Positions 27,047-33,789 of a stretch of 64,000 bases of DNA are shown one piece after another. The stretch spans positions 1-64,000 of the forward strand of contig CAMBRG010000003.1 of assembly GCA_945869845.1 (NCBI GenBank), written 5' to 3'. This DNA is from Opitutus sp. GAS368 (GTDB lineage Bacteria; Verrucomicrobiota; Verrucomicrobiia; Opitutales; Opitutaceae). The notes under the pieces are model-generated. The model was not told the origin of the DNA. It ran no database searches and saw only the letters and a list, made by a program, of their open reading frames with translations. The position numbers were made by a program, and so were the translations under genes. How positions within the stretch are numbered: the stretch's first letter is position 1; every line of letters starts with the position of its first letter.

Positions 27047-27822
27047 GGGGCCTCGATCTCTTTCGTACCCGCTTCAAGGAATTTGAAGGTTCCTTCGTGC
27101 TGATCGGTGGCGCGGCCTGCGATGAGTGGTTTGGGTCCGCCGGGCTGGAGTTTCGCGGCACCAAGGATCTCGATATCGTCCTGATCATCGAAGTGCTGTC
27201 ACCGGCAGCCATCAAGGCCCTGCGCACGTTTGTCGCAGATGGTGGTTACGAGATCCGCGAGCGCACCGAGGGCGTCCCGGTGCTCTACCGCTTTGCCAAG
27301 CCTGAGGATGAATCGTTCCCATTCATGCTGGAGTTCTTCAGCCGCAAACCTGAAGGCATCCAACTGGGAGAAGGACAGGGCATCGTTCCCGTGCGGGCAG
27401 ATGCGGATCAGCACAGCTTGTCTGCCCTGTTGCTGGATGACGCCTACTATGCGTTGATTCAAAAGCACCATGACGCTCACGAGGGCCTGCATTTTGCCAA
27501 CGCGACCGCGCTCATTCCCCTCAAAACCCTAGCTTGGCTCAACCTGACGCGAGACAAAGCCGCGGGGGTCGAGGTGGACTCAAAGAATATCGCCAAGCAT
27601 CGAAACGACGTTTTCCGCCTGGCCGGCACTCTGCCCGGCCAGCCTGGGCCTGAGCTGCCAAAATCCATTGCCGCCGACCTCGAGCGTTTCCTCCGTTCCT
27701 TTCCGGAGGATTCGCCCGAGTGGTCCTCGATTCTCGCTTCAGTAAAAAACACCTTGGGCGGCGGGATTCGTCCGAGCGCCCTCCGCTCCGCGATCCAGGT
27801 CTTTTTCCGTCTCACCCCATGA
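27040..27822 (+). CDS. AbiEii-like nucleotidyltransferase toxin
   Basis: A 260-residue protein with a nucleotidyltransferase fold start: VLIGGAACDEWFGSAG, then FRGTKDLDIVLIIEV, giving the GG...DxD pattern of Pol-beta-type transferases. AbiEii toxins of this type modify tRNA or proteins and stop growth on phage infection. ATG 27040 has a strong GAGGAGG 5 nt upstream, inside the end of the upstream gene, and overlaps it by 7 nt. Its TGA overlaps the pglX-like ATG (ATGA). The pair appears intact although the surrounding BREX genes are lost. Toxin function is inferred from the family and gene order. Confidence 0.75.
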   Translation: MVRGLDLFRTRFKEFEGSFVLIGGAACDEWFGSAGLEFRGTKDLDIVLIIEVLSPAAIKALRTFVADGGYEIRERTEGVPVLYRFAKPEDESFPFMLEFFSRKPEGIQLGEGQGIVPVRADADQHSLSALLLDDAYYALIQKHHDAHEGLHFANATALIPLKTLAWLNLTRDKAAGVEVDSKNIAKHRNDVFRLAGTLPGQPGPELPKSIAADLERFLRSFPEDSPEWSSILASVKNTLGGGIRPSALRSAIQVFFRLTP

Positions 27823-27970
27823 ACACTTCCGCCCTGAAGACCTTTGCCCCTGCCGTACGCCTCCAACTCATGGAGGCGGTCACGCGCAAGCTCGACTTCG
27901 CCCTCACCGCCCAGACGCCGGATCACCTCACCACCTTCGCTCCGCAGGTGGCGGCGTTGCGGAAGTGGAA
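27819..27970 (+). pseudogene. 5' remnant of BREX methyltransferase gene pglX
   Basis: The ATG overlaps the upstream stop as ATGA and encodes MNTSALKTFAPAVRLQLMEA, VTRKLDFALTAQTPDHL and FAPQVAALRKW, which matches the N-terminus of BREX PglX adenine methyltransferases. Similarity ends at about codon 50, where a minus-strand DUF1016 fragment begins. All catalytic methyltransferase motifs are missing. Confidence 0.65.
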
Positions 27971-28395
27971 GCTCGCGGCGTCCGACCGCTTCGTAAAAGT
28001 CGTGCGCCTCAGGCTTCTCCAGCCGCATCAAGGCGCGGTAGTGGGACCAGTTTAATTGCGGAGAAAAGCCGCCGAACGATTTGATACCCATTGGGTCCTG
28101 AATTGGCGAGCGCACGTCTCCCACGAATAGGTCGCCCGCGGTGCGACCTTTTTCTGGCACGGCCAATTTCACGCCCAGCGGGCGTGGAATTGGGAAATGA
28201 CGATTTGCATAAGCCAAATAGAACTTTCGGAAGTATTGGAGCGTCGTTTCCGAAAACCCATCACCATACCTTTTCGTTAGTTTCAGGGACAAATCCGCCA
28301 GCACCTGCCGCCCATATTCTGCGCGTTCTTTCCCGCCTTGGATGTTCCTGCACGATCTCCCGCCCGATTAACCAGTAGGCCAGGACCATGTGGCG
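27970..28395 (-). pseudogene. DUF1016 (YhcG-like) N-terminal fragment, frameshifted
   Basis: Reading the minus strand, HMVLAYWLIGREIVQEH is followed in another frame by QGGKERAEYGRQVLADLSLK, then LTKRYGDGFSETTLQYFRKF and NWSHYRALMRLEKPEAHDFY. This is the order of the DUF1016 N-terminal domain of YhcG-type nucleases. One base is in excess at about 28335, shifting the frame, and the C-terminal nuclease domain is absent. It is fused tail-first against the pglX stump, so it probably arrived by recombination. Confidence 0.7.
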
Positions 28396-28404
28396 TGGGC
28401 AGAA

Positions 28405-28818
28405 GCGCGCCGTCACCGCGTTGACCCGCTTTTGATGATAAAGTTGCGCCCTTCAGCCGCGCACCAGAGGCGATAAACATTAATGACGTTAGAACGAATG
28501 CCGTTTGCGGGAATTTTAAGAACCCCATGCTTTTTGGCGGCCTCAAAAAGCAGCCTCTCTTTCTGGGTTAGACGGTGCCCAATCCCCCGACTACCAATTT
28601 TCGTGCGCGTTGGTCCGCCACGGCTCAAGCGTTCGACGTCATCTTTGTTCGGCTTTGGCATTTTGGTGGTTAGAAGTTCAGCTTCAGCCTGAGCCTCAAA
28701 CGATCGATGTGGCTCGGGTGTTTGTCAAAAAGCCGAGGCACCCACGGTAAGAAAGGTCCCAGTGACTCTGTTCCTCTTTCTCTTGGCCGCCACGGTGTCC
28801 GGCGCCGCCGAGATTAAG
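28405..28818. repeat. 414-bp direct repeat, copy 1
   Basis: Matches 31458-31871 over its full length with no length difference that I could see. It covers the 82-residue minus-strand gene and the start of a divergent secreted-protein gene. In this copy the latter's start codon is ACG where copy 2 has ATG. Confidence 0.85.
28413..28661 (-). CDS. Conserved 82-residue protein, copy 1
   Basis: A small basic protein, MPKPNKDDVERLSRGGPTRT, then KIGSRGIGHRLTQKERLLFE and GIRSNVINVYRLWCAAEGR. Only three residues differ from the second copy at 31466-31714 (V/F, I/T, A/V), while several DNA differences are silent, which suggests real coding under constraint. No family or domain recognised; no signal peptide or membrane segment. 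It sits in the 414-bp duplicated segment. Confidence 0.6.
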   Translation of the reverse strand: MPKPNKDDVERLSRGGPTRTKIGSRGIGHRLTQKERLLFEAAKKHGVLKIPANGIRSNVINVYRLWCAAEGRNFIIKSGSTR

Positions 28819-28937
28819 GCCCTGTACGCGCTTCGCCGAACTCGGCCACATATTTTAAGCCACAGGCGTTTCATTTCATCGCAGCTGGAAGAGGCGCAAT
28901 TGACTCACGAGCCCTCGGTTGGTGCTGTTGAGTAAAC

Positions 28938-29843
28938 GTGATTACGCTCACCCAAGCCATAGATGCACTCTACCGCTTGAACGTCGGCGTGGTGGGAACG
29001 GCAAATGAACGCCACAAACGACCCCACAAGCCTGTGCTGCTCCTAGCAGTTCTCGATACAATTGCTACGAGTGTGGCAACCCCCGAGCGAATCCCTTGGA
29101 ACGACTGGATCCGCCGCCGATTCGCGCAGTATTTTGAGATCGTTCAGGCAGTTGACGACAAATGCACGCCAGAGAATCCCTTCCACTACCTCAGAAGCGA
29201 CGGCTTCTGGGTAGCGACTAAGCTGACATCGGTCGGAGAACAGCCCCTTGAGGCACCGCCTAGCGTGGCGGATTCAGATGCACTGCGGGTAATGGCGCGC
29301 TTTGTGCCCGAGTGGCTGCCGCTAGTGGCGGTACCGAGCTCCCGCGCGGCTCTTCGTGAGGCGATTGTCGTACGTTATTTCCCGGCCTTCAGCTCCAAGT
29401 TATCCCTCCTAGCTGAAACCGCGGCGCTTGATGAGGTTGGTCCGCGGGACACGGTTGCTCGCTCCGCGGCATTCCGCCGGCAGATCTTAGAAATATACGA
29501 TTACCAGTGTTGTGCCTGTGGGCTACGCATTTGGATACCGGATCGCCAGGTTTCCTTCGTCGATGCAGCCCACGTGATCCCGTTTTCCGACTGCCGCAGT
29601 GATCATCCGACCAATGGAATTGCGTTGTGCAAGAATCATCACTGGGCGATGGACCAGAGACTCATCGCACCCGCTCCTGAGGGAGTATGGCGCGTTTCAC
29701 GAGAAATCGACCCACGCCGATCGAAGGGTGAAGAAGAACTGACGCGCCTAGACCGGCAGCGCTTGCTAATGCCGAGTGAGCCAGCCTACGCGCCGGACAT
29801 CAAGGGGCTGACGTGGCGGTTTTCGCGGCTCAGGTTGGCCTGA
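28938..29843 (+). CDS. McrA-type HNH restriction endonuclease
   Basis: A 301-residue predicted endonuclease that may cut modified (possibly phosphorothioated) foreign DNA. The N-terminal region with KRPHKPVLLLAVLDTIA resembles the sulfur-binding-type domain of ScoMcrA-like enzymes. The C-terminal HNH domain has YQCCACGLRI, FVDAAHVIPFSDCRSDHPTN, then GIALCKNHHWAMDQRL: a Cys pair, the catalytic His and the downstream Asn and His. GTG 28938 is the start; the ribosome site is weak. It is inside the island flanked by the 414-bp repeats. No dnd modification genes are near, as expected for an enzyme that targets modified invading DNA. Confidence 0.85.
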   Translation: MITLTQAIDALYRLNVGVVGTANERHKRPHKPVLLLAVLDTIATSVATPERIPWNDWIRRRFAQYFEIVQAVDDKCTPENPFHYLRSDGFWVATKLTSVGEQPLEAPPSVADSDALRVMARFVPEWLPLVAVPSSRAALREAIVVRYFPAFSSKLSLLAETAALDEVGPRDTVARSAAFRRQILEIYDYQCCACGLRIWIPDRQVSFVDAAHVIPFSDCRSDHPTNGIALCKNHHWAMDQRLIAPAPEGVWRVSREIDPRRSKGEEELTRLDRQRLLMPSEPAYAPDIKGLTWRFSRLRLA

Positions 29844-30176
29844 GTATACGTCATCGCACTTTAAGGGGAGGGGCGGATTTTTTTAAACGAGCGCCCTGCG
29901 GCGCAAATCTAAGCGGTCGTCTAAAACTCTCACTTTTTATCCGCGGTAAGTTTTACGAATATGACACGATTGCCGATTGCGGGGTTGTTCGCGGCCTGTC
30001 CCTTTTTAACCCGCTAGACAATGCATCATTCGAGTGTCTTCCCCCGTTGGGGAAGACCGCCAACCGAGCCTTAACAGGGCCGCGGTGGTCCAGGGATGCG
30101 GGCCCACGAGGTCAAATTACTCCGTGGGTCAAATCCCTGACGTTGGATGGATTGTACGGCATAGAAACCACAGCCC
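29844..30176. other. Intergenic region
   Basis: 333 bp with no supported gene. A T-run with CGAGCGCCC/GGGCGC-like pairing near 29876-29900 could be a weak terminator for the endonuclease gene. Nothing else stands out. Confidence 0.35.
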
Positions 30177-31172
30177 ATGAAAGCAATCATTCCAACTAAC
30201 AAGACCAAGGCGCCATCCCGTGAAGGGTTGGCCTTTCACGAAATTCTTTCCGATGGCCTCGTCCATACGGCGCATGTTTTCGGCGTCACCGACGATGAGA
30301 GATTCGTCGAACGGGTGCTATGCATCGCCTGGGTCAATGCGGCTCGGCTCGTGCAGTCGAATTTCAGGCAAGCCGCGACTCTAGCCAAGTCTCTCCGTGA
30401 AACGTTAGAGGTGGGCCAAACCCAAGCGGAATCCCTCTGCCGAAAAATCGCTGAAGCCATCGGGGCATCGGATACAGATCCCTTGGCTGCAATCCAAGCC
30501 TACTACGCTGAAAACGAGCACTGTCGCACGTGGACTAGCGAGAGCTCCGATTACAGTGACCGCATTCGCCAATTGATCGGTGAAGCGGTCCTCGGGGGAT
30601 TGTACAGCCGCGCTACCATTCCAGAGGCCTATCAAGCGCTCATCGCTCAATCAGGAAAACTCAGCCAAGAACATCGGTTCATTGCCAATCGGCTCATTTT
30701 TTGGGCCGATCACAAAGGACTCCCGCGGTTTCACCCCTTCATGGAGCTCTGCGTAACTCGGTATAAAACAGTTCAAGAGCGGGATCTGATTTGCGAAGGA
30801 ATCGCGAACCATCTTCCCGATATGTTAGACGAGAGCGACCCTTGGTCGCTGGAGCACTGGCTGAAGCCAGGTTGGAAAGACGGGATCATGGCAGCCAAAT
30901 TTGCTCCTGATGAGGTGAAGGCTGCAATCCAGACGCTGCCGGAAGAAAACTGGGCATTTACTCAAAAGCTGTTCAGCGAATGCATCCAAACAACCGCCAC
31001 TGCGAATGGGCGGGTCGACCTTCCCGCGGCTTTTGGGAAATTCGTGGAGGAATATAACCCCAGCGGATTTGCTGCGGAAGGGGAGGGCGCTAGCAATCCA
31101 CGACTATTGGCGTGGTGCGGGTACGACTTCGCTTTCTGGATGGGTGTCGTCGCTGAATTGGTTCGGCCGTAG
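30177..31172 (+). CDS. Protein of unknown function in the repeat-flanked island
   Basis: A 331-residue soluble, mostly helical protein starting MKAIIPTNKTKAPSREGLAF. It has no signal peptide, membrane segment or recognisable catalytic motif; notable segments are RVLCIAWVNAARLVQSNFRQ and SWSLEHWLKP-like Trp-rich loops near the middle. A GA-rich ribosome site is not obvious. It is the only other full gene between the two 414-bp direct repeats, beside an HNH restriction endonuclease, which makes an accessory or defence role possible. I do not recognise the family. Confidence 0.6.
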   Translation: MKAIIPTNKTKAPSREGLAFHEILSDGLVHTAHVFGVTDDERFVERVLCIAWVNAARLVQSNFRQAATLAKSLRETLEVGQTQAESLCRKIAEAIGASDTDPLAAIQAYYAENEHCRTWTSESSDYSDRIRQLIGEAVLGGLYSRATIPEAYQALIAQSGKLSQEHRFIANRLIFWADHKGLPRFHPFMELCVTRYKTVQERDLICEGIANHLPDMLDESDPWSLEHWLKPGWKDGIMAAKFAPDEVKAAIQTLPEENWAFTQKLFSECIQTTATANGRVDLPAAFGKFVEEYNPSGFAAEGEGASNPRLLAWCGYDFAFWMGVVAELVRP

Positions 31173-31336
31173 GAAACAGTTTAACCATGCCTTAAATGGC
31201 CCTTATTATAGGTAGTCACCGATGTGCTTCGGCTGGTGGCCAGACCGCCAAGCCGATCCGCCCCTCCGCTTGGGATTGCTAACCACAACCGAAGTCAGCA
31301 CATCAAATCAAGCCAAAGACTAACCCTCCACCTAGC

Positions 31337-31357
31337 CCAGTTTTCGGGACCCGCTCA
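31337..31357 (+). repeat. 21-bp direct repeat, left copy
   Basis: Contains CAGTTTTCGGGACCCGCTCA, identical at 42741-42761 in the same orientation. The two copies enclose the CRISPR-Cas segment. It resembles a transposon-end scar, but no transposase is nearby. Confidence 0.65.
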
Positions 31358-31457
31358 GGAGTAAAACTAACAAATAACGGCCAGACCCCTTTTTCAGCCG
31401 CTCCCGGAACGAACTTCGCCACCGTAGAAACGCCGATGACGCCCGAAGCCGCTAGCA

Positions 31458-31871
31458 GCGCGCCGTCACCGCGTTGAGCCGCTTTTGATGATAAAGTTGC
31501 GCCCCTCAGCCACGCACCAGAGGCGATAAACGTTAATGACGTTAGAACGAATGCCGTTTGCGGGAGTTTTAAGAAACCCATGCTTTTTGGCGGCCTCAAA
31601 AAGCAGCCTCTCTTTCTGGGTTAGACGGTGCCCAATCCCCCGACTGCCAATTTTCGTGCGCGTTGGTCCCCCTCGGCTCAAGCGTTCGACATCATCTTTG
31701 TTCGGCTTTGGCATTTTGGTAGGTAAAAGTTTAGCTTCAGCCTCAGCCGGAAATAATCGATGTTGCTGAGGTGTTTGTCAAAAAACCGAGGCACCCATGT
31801 TGAAAAAGCTCCCAGTAACACTGTTTCTCTTTCTCTTGGCTGCCACGGTCTCCGGAGCCGCCGAAATCAAG
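31458..31871. repeat. 414-bp direct repeat, copy 2
   Basis: Second copy of 28405-28818, same orientation and length. Differences are scattered substitutions. It contains the second 82-residue gene and the intact start of the divergent secreted-protein gene. Confidence 0.85.
31466..31714 (-). CDS. Conserved 82-residue protein, copy 2
   Basis: Near-identical to the protein encoded at 28413-28661, with Phe, Thr and Val at the three variable positions. It is divergent from a short secreted-protein ORF with about an 80-bp gap, the same arrangement as copy 1. The function is unknown. The preserved reading frame in both copies is the main argument that it is a gene. Confidence 0.6.
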   Translation of the reverse strand: MPKPNKDDVERLSRGGPTRTKIGSRGIGHRLTQKERLLFEAAKKHGFLKTPANGIRSNVINVYRLWCVAEGRNFIIKSGSTR

Positions 31872-32150
31872 GTCGCTTCACCCACATCCCACATTTGGCC
31901 GAAAAGATTCCTTCGGGCTCCAAGCCCACCCACCTTGCCAATTTCTACACGATCGAGATCAGTTACGATTTTCCCCTCGCTGGCATTCGGCCGCGAGATC
32001 AGCGTGCGTCATGAATTCCGACATTTTAGTGAACGCTGGTGCGATAGTCTACTTGGGCTTTCTCGTTTTCCTCGTTTTCATGTTTCTGAGTCCCCTCTTC
32101 ATTTGGATGAGAATCGGAACGGTCATCATTTTACTGAAAGAGATTCGTGA
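31797..32150 (+). pseudogene. Secreted protein gene, probably truncated or frameshifted
   Basis: ATG 31797 gives a clear signal peptide (MLKKLPVTLFLFLLAATVSG), then AAEIKVA. The rest of the frame looks random. An alternative frame gives FTHIPHLAEKIPSGSKPTHL and ANFYTIEISYDFPLAGIRP, which looks more protein-like, so a frameshift soon after the signal peptide is likely. Its end overlaps the next small gene. Confidence 0.4.
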
Positions 32151-32238
32151 TTCAAACGATCGAATCGCCGACAACACGACGCCAGTGGGCAGTAAGCCCC
32201 GTTCCGAAAGTTCGGGAAAATATGTTATGCCGGAGTAG
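32011..32238 (+). CDS. Small membrane protein
   Basis: A 75-residue protein with a long hydrophobic segment (AIVYLGFLVFLVFMFLSPLF) and then IRDSNDRIADNTTP, a polar tail. One or two transmembrane helices are likely. It sits between the truncated secreted gene and the Sel1 gene, all on the plus strand. Function unknown. Confidence 0.5.
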   Translation: MNSDILVNAGAIVYLGFLVFLVFMFLSPLFIWMRIGTVIILLKEIRDSNDRIADNTTPVGSKPRSESSGKYVMPE

Positions 32239-32352
32239 TTGCTCAAAGTATGCGAGCTGAGCAGGGACAGCAGGGACAGAACGCCAAGCCCCCACACACC
32301 TCACCCCGCCAATTGGCTTGGATTCACTCGCCGCTGCGCGCACGGTTCGCCG

Positions 32353-33519
32353 ATGAGCAACCTCACCCGTCTGTTCTGCGTGTCCGGTCTTTTGTTGTCG
32401 GTTGCTCTCGCGGCGTCGCTCGATGAAACCAGGAACAAGGCTGAAAGGGGAGAGGCCATCGCGCAGTACGAACTCGGCGCGAAGTACGCTAATGGCGAAG
32501 GTGTGCCGAAAGACAGCGCCGAAGCCGTGAAGTGGTATCGCAAGGCGGCGGAGCAGGGAGAGCCGATAGCCGAATTCGCACTCGGCGTGATGTATGCGAA
32601 CGGCAAAGGCGTGCCCAAAAACGAAACCGAGGCGGTGCAGTGGTATCGCAAGGCGGCGGAGCGAAGATTGTCCCTAGCTCAAATGGAACTCGGCGATGTT
32701 TATGTCGCCGGTAAAGGGGTTGCCCCAGACTTTATTGAGGCGCACGCTTGGTTCAATATTGCAGGCGCGAGTGGCCATCCTCTAGCCAACCTGCGACTAA
32801 ATATGGTCCAAGAGTACATGACCCCACTGGCTATCGCTGAGGCGACTGACTTAGCAAGGGAGCGCCTCAAGCTGATTAAGCTGAGTCCAAAACCGTGGTT
32901 ACCAAAGCTTGACGGTGAATTAGTAAAATCAGCTGAGGATACTGCGTCACCTTCCTCAGATAAGCCCGTTGAGGACGCTCCCGAGCCGCGTCCGCAGATT
33001 ACGCAAACCGTCAAGGCCAAGCCGCGTCCGCAGAACGTCGCCAAGATTGATGCGGAGGGCATTGCCAAAGGTGTGATCGGAGGTTCCACCGCGAACAAGG
33101 ACGGCGGGGCGGGCGGTAAAGCGCTGGTCGCGAGTGATGGCCGAGCCCGTCCCGCGATCTTCGCCGACAATCGCTTCGGCACGATGAACATCAGCCCAAC
33201 AGAGGTAGACGCAAAATGGAGCAACTACGGCTTCTACCTTCAGCGCATGATCGAGACGGTGCAGATTCAATGGGATCGCACCTTGCTCTCGCGCACGATT
33301 TATCCGCCGTCGGGAACGACCGTAACGATTAAATTTCGGATGGATTCCGACGGCAAGATAACGGGGATCGTCGCCGTGAAGAACACCTCAAGCGAGCAAG
33401 GCAAGGAAGCGTGTGTTTCCGCGATCACGGCGCGTTCGCCCTACGGGAAATGGTCGGATGACATGATCGCGGTGTTGGGCGATTCGCAGGAGATGACGTT
33501 TACGTTTTACTATCGGTGA
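32353..33519 (+). CDS. Sel1-repeat protein with TonB-like C-terminal domain
   Basis: A 388-residue exported protein. The signal peptide (LFCVSGLLLSVALAASLDE) is followed by three Sel1-type repeats, such as AQYELGAKYANGEGVPKDSA and EAVKWYRKAAEQGEPIAEFA, the last ending EAHAWFNIAGASGHPLANLR. A Pro/Lys-rich linker (residues about 190-240) leads to a C-terminal TonB/TolA-like domain, IETVQIQWDRTLLSRTIYPP then GTTVTIKFRMDSDGKITGIV. ATG 32353 is chosen because the open frame upstream lacks signal-peptide character. Probably a periplasmic scaffold, perhaps contacting the cell envelope. It directly precedes the cas genes but is not known as a Cas accessory. Confidence 0.82.
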   Translation: MSNLTRLFCVSGLLLSVALAASLDETRNKAERGEAIAQYELGAKYANGEGVPKDSAEAVKWYRKAAEQGEPIAEFALGVMYANGKGVPKNETEAVQWYRKAAERRLSLAQMELGDVYVAGKGVAPDFIEAHAWFNIAGASGHPLANLRLNMVQEYMTPLAIAEATDLARERLKLIKLSPKPWLPKLDGELVKSAEDTASPSSDKPVEDAPEPRPQITQTVKAKPRPQNVAKIDAEGIAKGVIGGSTANKDGGAGGKALVASDGRARPAIFADNRFGTMNISPTEVDAKWSNYGFYLQRMIETVQIQWDRTLLSRTIYPPSGTTVTIKFRMDSDGKITGIVAVKNTSSEQGKEACVSAITARSPYGKWSDDMIAVLGDSQEMTFTFYYR

Positions 33520-33631
33520 AGGAGATGTCCGCCTCACCCGAACCTCGGCGCCCCATCGCTCCTTCCTGCCTCCTGCACTTTTAGCCTCCCAATTAGTTTC
33601 GATTTTCGCCCCAGCAGTCGCTGAATTCCTC

Positions 33632-33787
33632 ATGCCTCCATTTAAACTATTCTTCGGAGGTGCCACGGGCAAATCGCCCTACGACTACCAAGCTCGGCTC
33701 GCTGGCGAAGATGACGGCGTGCCCTGCGAGTCGCAGCTCATCTCAATTTCCAAGGGCCTCGGTAAAACCGCCGCCCGGCGTCATTAA
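33632..33787 (+). pseudogene. Helicase N-terminal relic ending at Walker A
   Basis: A 51-residue ORF, MPPFKLFFGGATGKSPYDYQ, then ARLAGEDDGVPCESQLISIS and KGLGKTAARRH. It corresponds to the Q-motif and Walker A (GLGKT) start of a DEAD/Cas3-type helicase, then stops at once. The stop lies 2 nt before the intact cas3 ATG. It is probably the head of a former helicase gene displaced by the present one. Confidence 0.5.
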
Positions 33788-33789
33788 CC

